Positions 6,868-14,092 are shown, counted from the stretch's first letter. The stretch: 14,132 bases of DNA from Oligosphaeraceae bacterium (GCA_012515455.1 JAAYYJ010000155.1:1-14132); one strand, 5' to 3'. The notes: generated by a model from the letters alone, not told the origin. A program made the numbers and translations.

Positions 6868-7791
6868 ATGACAACTACGAAAAGCATTTTAGAGTGCATA
6901 GGGGATACCCCTCTGGTCGAGATTCGCCGTCTGAACCGCAGCCGGGCGCGGGTTCTGGCCAAGCTGGAGTCCTTCAATCCCGGCAGTTCGGTCAAGGACC
7001 GGATTGCCTTGGCCATGGTTGAGTCAGCGGAGCGCAGCGGCGCCTTGTCTGCCGGCGGTCTGCTGATTGAGCCGACCAGCGGTAACACCGGCATCGGCCT
7101 GGCGATGGTGGCGGCGGCCAAAGGCTACCGCTTGATTCTGACCATGCCCGACACCATGAGCATCGAGCGGCGCAAACTGGTCGCGGCTTACGGTGCCGAG
7201 ATTGTGCTCACGCCTGGAGCCCAGGGGATGAAGGGCGCAATTGCCAAAGCCGAAGAGCTGCGGGCCGCCCACCCGGGGGCGTTGATCCTGCAGCAGTTCG
7301 CCAATCCCGACAATCCGGCCTGCCACCTGGCCCATACCGGACCGGAAATCTGGCGCGACTGCGGCGGAAAAATCGACGCTTTTGTAGCCGGCGTGGGCAC
7401 CGGCGGGACGATTACCGGTGCGGGACAGTTTCTCAAAGCGCAGAATCCCGCGGTGCGGGTTATCGCAGTCGAGCCGGACTGCAGCGCGGTCCTCTCCGGC
7501 CAGGCGGCCGGGCCGCACAAGCTCCAGGGCATCGGTGCGGGCTTCGTCCCGGCGGTGCTGGACCGGGCGGTGATTGACGAAGTCCTCACGGTCTCCGCGG
7601 CCGATGCGGGGCAGACTGCCCGTGCCCTGGCCCGGGAGGACGGCATCCTGGTGGGTATTTCTTCCGGCGCGGCTCTGTGGGCGGCTCTGGCAGCAGCCAA
7701 GCGGCCGGAATTTGCCGACAAGACCATCGTGGTGCTGCTGCCCGATTCCGGCGAGCGGTACCTTTCGACCTGGCTGTTTGAGGAGAACTGA
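6868..7791 (+). CDS. cysK: Cysteine synthase (O-acetylserine sulfhydrylase)
   Basis: PLP enzyme of 307 residues that makes cysteine from O-acetylserine and sulfide. The PLP lysine is Lys43 in NPGSSVKDR. The substrate/phosphate loops are TSGNTG (70-75) and GVGTGGTITG (175-184), the conserved KLQGIGAGF is at 218-226, and PDSGERYLST (292-301) closes the active site. Length and motif order are normal for CysK; the start pattern also occurs in CysM, which I consider less likely. AGGGGA 5 nt upstream supports the start. It heads a tight operon with nadA (3 nt) and rrf2. Expression is probably controlled through the palindrome at 6750-6776, consistent with cysteine-responsive regulation. Confidence 0.95.
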   Translation: MTTTKSILECIGDTPLVEIRRLNRSRARVLAKLESFNPGSSVKDRIALAMVESAERSGALSAGGLLIEPTSGNTGIGLAMVAAAKGYRLILTMPDTMSIERRKLVAAYGAEIVLTPGAQGMKGAIAKAEELRAAHPGALILQQFANPDNPACHLAHTGPEIWRDCGGKIDAFVAGVGTGGTITGAGQFLKAQNPAVRVIAVEPDCSAVLSGQAAGPHKLQGIGAGFVPAVLDRAVIDEVLTVSAADAGQTARALAREDGILVGISSGAALWAALAAAKRPEFADKTIVVLLPDSGERYLSTWLFEEN

Positions 7792-7794
7792 AGC

Positions 7795-8700
7795 ATGGAT
7801 ATGCACGAAGATATTGCAGCTCTGAAACGGGACCTGCGGGCGGTCATCCTGGCCCATAATTACACCCTGCCGGAAATCCAGGATTTGGCCGATTTTGTGG
7901 GCGATTCCCTGGAATTGTCCCGCAAAGCGGCGGCCTGCCGGGCGCCGGTGATAGTTTTCTGCGGGGTCCGTTTTATGGCTGAGACCGCCAAAATCCTCTC
8001 TCCCGATTCCATCGTCCTGCATCCGAATGAGTTCTCCGGCTGTCCGATGGCGGATATGGCCTCCCCGGAACAAATCCGGAAATACAAATCTGCGCATCCC
8101 GACACCCTCCTGGTGGCGTACGTAAATACGACTGCCGAGTGCAAAGCCCTGGTGGATATCTGCTGCACCTCCGGCAATGCCGAAAAAATCATCTCCTCTC
8201 TGCCGGCAGAGCGTGAGATTATGTTCCTGCCGGATGCCAATCTGGGGCGGAACATCGCTGCGAAGCTCAAGCGGCCGATGTCATTCTGGCCGGGCTGCTG
8301 CCCCACCCATAACCGCATCCAGCCGGAGCAAGTGGCGCAGGCCAAGGCGGCGCACCCGGCCGCGCTGGTTCTGGCTCATCCCGAATGCCCGCCGGCCGTG
8401 GTCGCCCTGGCCGACCGCTCCCTGAGCACCGGCGGGATGCTGAAATTCGCCCGCGAAGCAGCAGCGCGCGAATTCATCATCTGCACCGAATCGGGTATCA
8501 TCCACCGGATGCAGAAAGAGAATCCGGCAAAAATCTTCCATACCCTCGCACCAGAACCGCTCTGTCCCAATATGAAAAAAATCACCCTGCAGGATGTCTG
8601 GTCCGCGATGCGCAATCTGGCCCCGCGCATCGAGCTTCCCGACGAGGTCATCCGCCTCGCCCGCCGCCCCATCGACAAAATGCTCGCCGTACAGGATTGA
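7795..8700 (+). CDS. nadA: Quinolinate synthase A
   Basis: [4Fe-4S] enzyme of 301 residues that condenses iminoaspartate with dihydroxyacetone phosphate to quinolinate, the precursor of NAD. HNY (21-23) near the N-terminus provides the conserved His and Tyr. The three cluster cysteines are Cys83 (SGCPMADM), Cys169 (WPGCCPTH) and Cys257 (EPLCPNMKK), matching the spacing known for the Thermotoga-type enzyme. CTSGNA, PDANLG, HPEC, STGGM and ICTESGIIHRM are also family motifs. The AGGAG Shine-Dalgarno lies inside the end of cysK, and the gap is only 3 nt. nadB and nadC are not in the window. Pairing nadA with cysK and an Rrf2 regulator, rather than with nadB/nadC, may reflect the cysteine and Fe-S demand of NadA. 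Confidence 0.95.
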   Translation: MDMHEDIAALKRDLRAVILAHNYTLPEIQDLADFVGDSLELSRKAAACRAPVIVFCGVRFMAETAKILSPDSIVLHPNEFSGCPMADMASPEQIRKYKSAHPDTLLVAYVNTTAECKALVDICCTSGNAEKIISSLPAEREIMFLPDANLGRNIAAKLKRPMSFWPGCCPTHNRIQPEQVAQAKAAHPAALVLAHPECPPAVVALADRSLSTGGMLKFAREAAAREFIICTESGIIHRMQKENPAKIFHTLAPEPLCPNMKKITLQDVWSAMRNLAPRIELPDEVIRLARRPIDKMLAVQD

Positions 8701-8704
8701 CGCT

Positions 8705-9181
8705 ATGAAAATTTCAGCCCGGGCACGCTACGGTCTGCGGATAATGCTTGACATTGCGGCCAACAGCCGGGATTTTCCCCGCAGCATCAAGGACATCGCC
8801 CTGTCGCAGCAAATCTCGGAAAAATTCATCAGTCAGCTGGTCATTCCGTTGCGTCAGGCGGGGTATATCCGCTCCACCCGGGGGATTCAGGGTGGGCTGC
8901 AGATCTCCCGCAAGCCCGAGTTGATCACCCTGCTGAATATCGTCGAGACCATGGAAGGCCCGATCAGTGTGCTGGATTGTGTCAGCTGCACTCAAGTCTG
9001 CCCCCGGCAGGATATCTGCCGGGTCAGTGGCATCTGGGGCGGCCTGAACGCCAGCATCCGAGAATACCTGCAGCGAATCACCCTCAAGGATATCTTGGAG
9101 GAGACCCGGACCGGCGGCGACGCGGCGACGGCCATCAGCGAGGCGGGCGTTCCAGCACAAACAGCGCCTCCTCAGCCGTAA
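8705..9181 (+). CDS. Rrf2-family transcriptional regulator with a four-cysteine cluster
   Basis: DNA-binding regulator of 158 residues. The N-terminus (KISARARYGLRIMLDIA) and the winged helix (IALSQQISEKFISQLVIPLR, then TRGIQGGLQIS) are typical of IscR/CymR-like Rrf2 proteins. Cys92, 95, 99 and 105 (spacing Cx2Cx3Cx5C) occupy the place of the three IscR cluster ligands, so it could bind an Fe-S cluster; this is not proven. The start at 8705, 4 nt after nadA, with AGGA 8 nt upstream, gives the standard N-terminus; an upstream in-frame ATG inside nadA is rejected. Being last in the cysK operon suggests autoregulation through the operator at 6750-6776. Its last 47 nt overlap the 3' end of metW on the other strand. 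Confidence 0.9.
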   Translation: MKISARARYGLRIMLDIAANSRDFPRSIKDIALSQQISEKFISQLVIPLRQAGYIRSTRGIQGGLQISRKPELITLLNIVETMEGPISVLDCVSCTQVCPRQDICRVSGIWGGLNASIREYLQRITLKDILEETRTGGDAATAISEAGVPAQTAPPQP

Positions 9182-9887
9182 TATTATGCTCCTGGGCTGC
9201 GAAAGGCAGCACTTCCTGCTGCACCAGAACCCAGGCTGCCCGCACTGCCAGGCCTTCACTGCCGACCCAGTCAAGAAAATCAGTGATGCTGCAGAGATGG
9301 ATATTCGGGGTGTCGTACCAGTTGTAAGGCAGCGAACCGGTCACCGGCATCCGGCCACCCAGACTGAATGACAGTCGGACACTCCAATGCGCGAAATTCG
9401 GGAACGAGACCACCGCCGAGTCGGCGACTCTGAGCATCTCGCGCAGGGTCTCGACCGGCCGCGGCAAGGTTTGCAGAGTGCGTTCCAGAATGGCGAAGGA
9501 ATAGCTCCGCTCTGCACAAGTCGCCAGCACGTGCTGCAGGTCCCCTTGAAAAACCGGTATCCCCAGGCGCAGGCACTGCAGTACCGCCTGGGAGTCCTGC
9601 TCCACGCCCTGACAGCTCAGGGGGTGCTGGGCGGCGAGTCGGGCCAGCAGTTCGCCGTTGCCGCAGCCCAGGTCGAGCACCGAATCACCGGGGCGGATCA
9701 ACTCCTCGATGATGGCGTCCTCCCAGCGGTAGGGCGGTACCGTGCGGCAGTCCTGCGGTCCGGCCATCGCTTGGGTCATCTGCTGTTGCAGACAGTGGAA
9801 GTCGCTGTCGGGTCCGGCTACGCCCATCCGGCGCAGGAATGCCTCGGCAGCCTCTGGTTCCAGGAAGGTTGACTCAGAGTTTTTCAT
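9135..9887 (-). CDS. metW: Methionine biosynthesis protein MetW
   Basis: SAM-methyltransferase-fold partner of MetX, 250 residues. The SAM-binding loop is VLDLGCGNGELL (70-81), followed by GVEQDSQAV, the motif VFQGDLQ, ERTLQTLPRPVETLREMLR and the diagnostic SFPNFAHWSVR. In other bacteria MetW acts with MetX in homoserine acylation. The core starts near residue 55; the first ~54 residues (acidic, Gln-rich) are additional to the usual protein of around 200. The start at 9887 is supported because its ATG overlaps the metX stop by 4 nt (ATGA), a classic translational-coupling junction. A shorter start within the extension cannot be excluded. It is the last gene of metYXW and converges on rrf2. 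Confidence 0.9.
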   Translation of the reverse strand: MKNSESTFLEPEAAEAFLRRMGVAGPDSDFHCLQQQMTQAMAGPQDCRTVPPYRWEDAIIEELIRPGDSVLDLGCGNGELLARLAAQHPLSCQGVEQDSQAVLQCLRLGIPVFQGDLQHVLATCAERSYSFAILERTLQTLPRPVETLREMLRVADSAVVSFPNFAHWSVRLSFSLGGRMPVTGSLPYNWYDTPNIHLCSITDFLDWVGSEGLAVRAAWVLVQQEVLPFAAQEHNITAEEALFVLERPPR

Positions 9888-11152
9888 GGTTGGCTCCTGT
9901 CGTGGTTGGGGGTGCTGGTGCTCCTGCGGTCGACGGGATCATGCAAGAAAGCGTGCATGACTCTCCCGACCTCCCCGGCTTCCACCAGGAAGGCATCGTG
10001 CCCATACATGGTCTCGATTTGCACATAACTGACCGGGATATGCTCATACAACAAGGCACTGACAAACTCCTCCGCAGAAGCGGGCGGATACAGCCAGTCC
10101 GAGGAAAATGACAGCACCAGCATCTGAGAACGGATCCGCCGGCAGGCCCGGCGCAAATCGCCATCGCCCCATTTTTCCGCGACATCGAAGTAATCCATCG
10201 CCCTGGTCAGATACAGATAGCTGTTGGCATCGAAGCGCTCGACGAAGCTGCGTCCCTGATATTCCAGGTAGCTCTCGACCGCAAATTCCACCTCGAAAGT
10301 ATGGCTGTCGTAGAACTCCCGCTGGCGACGGCGGCCGAACTTGCTGTCCATTCCCGCACCAGACAAGTAGGTGATGTGAGCCAGCATCCGCGCCGCCGCC
10401 AGACCGCGCTGCGGGCCCCCTCCGGGCGGGTAGTCACCGCCCCGGAATTCGGGGTCATTCATAATGCACTGCCGGGCGACCGCATTGAAGGCCAGTCCCT
10501 GAGCCGAGAGCACTGGCCCGGCCGCCAGGACGATGCATTTGCCCACCCGCTCCGGGAAAGCCAGGGCCCACTCCAGGGCCTGCTGTCCCCCCAGGGAGCC
10601 GCCGCAGACCGCATAGAGTTTGGCGATGCCAAGCTGATCCAGCAGCAGTGCCTGCATGCGCACCCAATCCCCCACGGTACAGAAGGGAAAAGACAACCCG
10701 TACTTCCGGCCGGTGGCGGGGTCCAAGCTGGACGGGCCGGTGCTGCCGTAACAACTGCCGGCGACATTCAGGCAAATCACGAAGAAACGTTTGGTGTCAA
10801 TGGTCTTCCCGGGACCGACCATCTCATCCCACCAGCCGGGCTTGTTGCAGCGCCAAGGGCGGTTCAGGGCACTGGCAGTGCGGTCCCAGCCAGCCACATG
10901 GGCATCGCCGGTCAGGGCGTGAGTGATCAGTATGGCGTTGGCGGCATCCGGCGCCAGCTCACCGTAAGTCTCATATTCCACCACCAGCGGGGACAGGACT
11001 TTGCCGCTGTGCAGTACGAAAGGGCGGGCATCATCCGCCAGCTGCGCCGTGCGGGGCGTGGTCCAGCCCACCGACTGCGGGCTCTCAGGCGGGTCGTACG
11101 GCTGCCGCTGCCGGAGACCCGGAGAGGATTTTTTAGCATTGCGGTTGCTCAT
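9884..11152 (-). CDS. metX: Homoserine O-acyltransferase MetX
   Basis: Alpha/beta-hydrolase-fold acyltransferase of 422 residues that activates homoserine for direct sulfhydrylation. The nucleophile is Ser186 in GGSLGGQQALEW; Asp352 (SSDWLYPP) and His385 (YGHDAFL) complete the triad. SCYGSTGPSS (133-142) and FPFCTVGDWV are conserved MetX elements. The GSTGPSS variant and the adjacent metW resemble proteobacterial MetX, some of which use succinyl-CoA, so acetyl versus succinyl specificity is left open; the MetY partner normally accepts O-acetylhomoserine. The N-terminal ~40 residues are a basic, Pro-rich extension without known role. It lies 58 nt after metY and overlaps metW by 4 nt. The start has a G-rich, AAGG-containing upstream region. 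Confidence 0.93.
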   Translation of the reverse strand: MSNRNAKKSSPGLRQRQPYDPPESPQSVGWTTPRTAQLADDARPFVLHSGKVLSPLVVEYETYGELAPDAANAILITHALTGDAHVAGWDRTASALNRPWRCNKPGWWDEMVGPGKTIDTKRFFVICLNVAGSCYGSTGPSSLDPATGRKYGLSFPFCTVGDWVRMQALLLDQLGIAKLYAVCGGSLGGQQALEWALAFPERVGKCIVLAAGPVLSAQGLAFNAVARQCIMNDPEFRGGDYPPGGGPQRGLAAARMLAHITYLSGAGMDSKFGRRRQREFYDSHTFEVEFAVESYLEYQGRSFVERFDANSYLYLTRAMDYFDVAEKWGDGDLRRACRRIRSQMLVLSFSSDWLYPPASAEEFVSALLYEHIPVSYVQIETMYGHDAFLVEAGEVGRVMHAFLHDPVDRRSTSTPNHDRSQP

Positions 11153-11210
11153 GGTAGGCCTTTCCCCCGGTACAGCGGCCAGCTGGGCCGGGGATATTTG
11201 GGACCGTGGT

Positions 11211-12497
11211 TCAGATCAGACTCAAGGCCTGGTCGAGTGCGCCAATGATGTCATCAATATGTTCCAGGCCGATGGACAACCGGATCAGCTCGGGCTGCAA
11301 CCCGGCCTGGCGCTGCCCCTCGTCGCTGAGTTGCGAATGGGTGGTGCTGGCGGGATGGATGATCAGGCTTTTGGCGTCGCCGACATTGGCCAGCTGACTG
11401 AACAGCGGCACGTTGTCTACCAGCCGGCGGGCCTCCGCTGAACCGCCGCGGACTCCAAACACCACCATTCCACCGCCCCCGGCAGGGAGATATTTGCGGG
11501 CCAGAGCGCCGCCATTCAGACCGGGATGCTTGACCCAGGCGACCTTGGGCTGCGCGGCGAGGTACTGCGCCACTGCCAGGGCGTTCCGGGAATGGCGCTC
11601 CAGGCGCAGAAACAGCGATTCGAGCCCCTGCAGCACCTGCCAGGCCGAGTCAGGCGAGAGTGTCGCGCCTTGATTGCGCAAGCCGACCAGCCGCAGCCGC
11701 AGGCAGAATGCCACAGCGTTCATCTCCCCCAGGTCGTGGGCGAAGCGCAGGCCGTGGTAACCACGGTCGGGTTCGTTGAACAACGCGAATTTCGGGTCTG
11801 TCCAGTCGAATTTGCCGGCATCGATCACCGCTCCGCCCAGAACCGTCCCGTGCCCGCTGATCCATTTTGACAAGGAATGGATCACGATATCCGCGCCGTG
11901 TTCGATAGGCCGCAGCAGCGCAGGTGGCGTGAAGGTGGCGTCGACCAGCAGGGGCAGGTGATGGCGGTGGGCGATTTCAGCATAGCCGGCGATGTCGGCC
12001 ACATCCAGGCCGGGATTGCCCACCGACTCGATGAAGACCGCCCGGGTGCGAGAGTTGATCGCAGCCTCGACCGCCGCAAAGTCATTGACCGGAGTGAAGC
12101 GCACCGTGATACCCTGCTGGGGCAGAATCGCCTCGAACTGGGTGTAAGTGCCACCGTAAAGATTGCTGGCCGAGACAATCTCATCTCCCTGACGGGCGAG
12201 ATTGGTAACGGAAAAATAGATCGCGGCAGTGCCGGAAGCGAAAGTCAGCGCGGCCTTCCCACCCTCCAGAGCCGCCAGGCGGCGCTCCAGGACATCATTG
12301 GTCGGATTCATCAGCCGGGAATAGATATTGCCCAATTCCCGCAGGGCGAACAGGTCCGCACCATGCTGGGTGTTCCGGAAATTGTAGGCCGTGGTGCGAT
12401 AGACCGGTACCGCCCGCGCCAAAGTGGCCGAATCAGGTTGCTCCTGACCGGCATGCAAGGCCAAGGTCTCAGGATGATAACTGCTAGTGTTGCTCAT
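11211..12497 (-). CDS. metY: O-acetylhomoserine sulfhydrylase (Cys/Met-metabolism PLP enzyme)
   Basis: PLP-dependent enzyme of 428 residues that makes homocysteine from O-acetylhomoserine and sulfide. The N-terminus TLALHAGQ, TTAYNF and YSRLMNPTNDVLERRLAALEGG are hallmarks. PLP-binding residues include the SGTAA loop (88-92), Asp186 (LLVDATFT) and Lys211 in HSLSKWISGHGT. The C-terminus (SQLANVGDAKSLIIHP, then RLSIGLE) is the family signature. The length, about 40 residues longer than MetB/MetC, favours MetY. The AAGGAGT Shine-Dalgarno is 7 nt upstream. It heads metYXW and is preceded by the shared operator 201 bp upstream, so methionine and cysteine synthesis are probably co-regulated. Together with CysK it makes this locus the sulfide-incorporating hub of the window. 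Confidence 0.95.
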   Translation of the reverse strand: MSNTSSYHPETLALHAGQEQPDSATLARAVPVYRTTAYNFRNTQHGADLFALRELGNIYSRLMNPTNDVLERRLAALEGGKAALTFASGTAAIYFSVTNLARQGDEIVSASNLYGGTYTQFEAILPQQGITVRFTPVNDFAAVEAAINSRTRAVFIESVGNPGLDVADIAGYAEIAHRHHLPLLVDATFTPPALLRPIEHGADIVIHSLSKWISGHGTVLGGAVIDAGKFDWTDPKFALFNEPDRGYHGLRFAHDLGEMNAVAFCLRLRLVGLRNQGATLSPDSAWQVLQGLESLFLRLERHSRNALAVAQYLAAQPKVAWVKHPGLNGGALARKYLPAGGGGMVVFGVRGGSAEARRLVDNVPLFSQLANVGDAKSLIIHPASTTHSQLSDEGQRQAGLQPELIRLSIGLEHIDDIIGALDQALSLI

Positions 12498-12671
12498 GGT
12501 TGCACTCCTTCTGTGGTGTGAAAAATTCCCTGGTTATTTACCAAATGACTCCCCGGCTGCGTTTAACCACATGAAACAACGGAGAGCAACGCCCAAAATA
12601 ATTCCGGCACGTACATGAGAAAATCAGTTGACTTGAGTAATAACAACCCAAAAAACTTAAGAAATTACGCA

Positions 12672-12701
12672 ATATTTGCAATATAATGCCGCAATTTTCA
12701 A
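12672..12701 (-). promoter_or_regulatory. Candidate metYXW promoter
   Basis: On the minus strand, TTGAAA (12701-12696) is followed after 17-18 nt by CAAATA/AAATAT as a weak -10. The -35 box overlaps the end of the operator at 12699-12725, so a protein bound there could block RNA polymerase. This is read by eye only; a start site about 170 nt upstream of metY would follow. Confidence 0.3.
12682..12687 (+). promoter_or_regulatory. Candidate -10 box (TATAAT) for the divergent amidotransferase gene
   Basis: A perfect TATAAT sits on the plus strand 11 nt before the operator. No good -35 lies at 16-18 nt; TTAAGA is found at 19 nt. If it is used, the operator would cover the transcription start, and the leader to the gene at 13035 would be about 340 nt. 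Confidence 0.25.
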
Positions 12702-12725
12702 ATACAACTAAAAAGATAGTATTTA
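12699..12725 (-). promoter_or_regulatory. Predicted operator upstream of metY (copy 2 of the shared palindrome)
   Basis: Read on the minus strand, the site is TAAATACTATC, then TTTT, then TAGTTGTATTTG. It differs from the cysK copy at 3 of 27 positions: two in the 4-base centre and one at the outer end. Both copies have the same orientation relative to cysK and metY. It lies 201 bp before metY and 309 bp before the divergent amidotransferase gene. Conservation of both arms and both internal asymmetric blocks, with changes confined to the centre and one edge, is what a protein-binding site would show. Confidence 0.75.
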
Positions 12726-13034
12726 AGAAAAAAAACTGTAATTGTCGTTCTGCAAGACAGGCCTACCCTGAGCGTCCACCGCGTTGTCGGGGTTATTTCT
12801 TTGCGTGCGCCATTCCTGGCGGGGCGTGCATCCGGCCCGCGGCTTGGACTGCTGTTTGTGCCCCTCTGCGGGCTTTGGCGCAAACGGCGGAGCGCATCTG
12901 CTGTGGTTTCTAGCCATTTCCGGTTATGCCTGCCGGGGGCTTCTGAATATTCCTGTTTGCACTTGTATTGCTTGCCAGGGATGTTACAGTTTACAGCATT
13001 CCGGGCCACAATTATCAGACCAGGGGGTATAACG

Positions 13035-14084
13035 ATGTGTGTAATGGCAGCGTATGCCGGCAGCGAACCCGCCGCCGCAATTCTCTTGCGCATGATTGAG
13101 GCGCAAGAGGGTCTTGATGCGGGACATTATTCCGGTATTGCCACCCTCCATGAGGGCAGGATTCATCTGGCCAAGGTCTGCGGTTCGGTTGCCAGGCTGC
13201 GTACCGAGACCGAGGCGGAGAAACTGCCCGGCGTGGTGGGCATCGCCCACAGCCGCACGCCCGGCCTGCCCCTGCAAGCCTTGGCGCATCCCTTTTTGGC
13301 CAGCTGCGGCAAAGTCGTATATTGCGCCAATGGCTCAGCTGGCCGCTTCAAGGAAGACCTCTCCGGCCAGCGCATCTATGATTTACTGACCGGGGCCAGG
13401 CGGACATTTTCTTCCGAGCAGTGCTTTGCAGTCGGCAGTTATCCTCTTTTGCGCAATGGCCACAGCGTGCATCGCAGCGACTTGCTGGGCGGTCTGGTGG
13501 CACATCTGCACGCAGCAGGCGATCCTCTGTTGCTGGCTATGCGCAACGCATTCAGTCAGGCTCCCAGCGAAATCGCCGCCCTGGCGCTGTCCGTGCAGGA
13601 GCCAGGTCAAGTCAGCGGGTTGCGTTTCAACCAGCCCCTGATGCTGGGTCGCAAAGACGGTGCTTTTTATTTGGCGACGTCCGCCCTGGCCTTCATCCCT
13701 GAAGACATTGATTGGGTCAGTCCTGTGCCAGCGGCCACGACCCTCAGCATGACTGCCGGGAATATCCACCTCCGTCCCATGGATGTTTTTCCCGAATTGC
13801 TGCAGGCGCAGCCCATGACCACCGCCGTCACCGCCCGCCTGGATCACCTCTTTGCAGACGGTAAAGCCTACCGGCTGAGCGAGCTTCGCACTGAACTGCG
13901 GGGACTGTGGCCGGAAGATAAAGTCCAGCAGGCCAGTATGTATGCCTATGAATATCTGCGCGAGAAAATCCTGGCCGGCGAGCTGGAGAGGCTGGCCGAA
14001 ACCGTCCCGGCCAGCCTGACGGGCGACCAGGCCCCGCTGACCAAATTGCAAAAAAAACAGCCTGCCCACAACAGTCAGCACTGA
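13035..14084 (+). CDS. GlmS-type class II glutamine amidotransferase domain protein without the isomerase domain
   Basis: Protein of 349 residues beginning Met-Cys; after Met removal the Cys would be the N-terminal nucleophile that releases ammonia from glutamine. Matching GlmS elements follow: GIAHSRTPG (the GHTRW region), YCANGSAG (the Asn-Gly oxyanion motif) and, near residues 200-240, PLMLGRKDGAFYLATSALAF (the LGxGxGxxFxASD region). The two SIS domains of glucosamine-6-phosphate synthase are missing; instead there is a ~100-residue helical C-terminus ending in a polar tail. The ATG at 13035 is certain from the mechanism and has AGGGGG upstream, although the frame stays open to 12801. It is divergent from metY and may share its operator. 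The ammonia acceptor or partner protein is unknown. Confidence 0.83.
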   Translation: MCVMAAYAGSEPAAAILLRMIEAQEGLDAGHYSGIATLHEGRIHLAKVCGSVARLRTETEAEKLPGVVGIAHSRTPGLPLQALAHPFLASCGKVVYCANGSAGRFKEDLSGQRIYDLLTGARRTFSSEQCFAVGSYPLLRNGHSVHRSDLLGGLVAHLHAAGDPLLLAMRNAFSQAPSEIAALALSVQEPGQVSGLRFNQPLMLGRKDGAFYLATSALAFIPEDIDWVSPVPAATTLSMTAGNIHLRPMDVFPELLQAQPMTTAVTARLDHLFADGKAYRLSELRTELRGLWPEDKVQQASMYAYEYLREKILAGELERLAETVPASLTGDQAPLTKLQKKQPAHNSQH

Positions 14085-14092
14085 GACGACTA

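Larger units (their letters stand above)
12498..13034. other. Long divergent intergenic region between metY and the glutamine amidotransferase gene
   Basis: This 537-nt region has two parts. Bases 12531-12735 are AT-rich for this genome and hold the operator and promoter-like sequences for metY. Bases 12736-13034 are GC-rich, carry no recognisable gene and would be the leader of the plus-strand amidotransferase gene if transcription starts near the operator. A small potential hairpin (CGCC around 12809, GGCG 6 nt later) is visible. I recognised no SAM riboswitch, T-box or RNA gene. The reading frame of the amidotransferase stays open back to 12801, but the extension looks noncoding. Confidence 0.5.

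Noticed and set aside
7024..8097. 357-codon minus-strand open frame
   Set aside because: Antisense to cysK and nadA, both certain genes; no motif of its own.
10301..11248. 315-codon plus-strand open frame
   Set aside because: Antisense to metX; no domain and no Shine-Dalgarno.
12498..12735. SAM riboswitch or T-box leader before metY
   Set aside because: I could not find the conserved core sequences or a matching stem pattern; the palindrome and TATA-like boxes explain the region better.
12801..13034. 78-residue N-terminal extension of the amidotransferase
   Set aside because: The catalytic Cys must be residue 2 after the initiator Met, and a Shine-Dalgarno stands before 13035.
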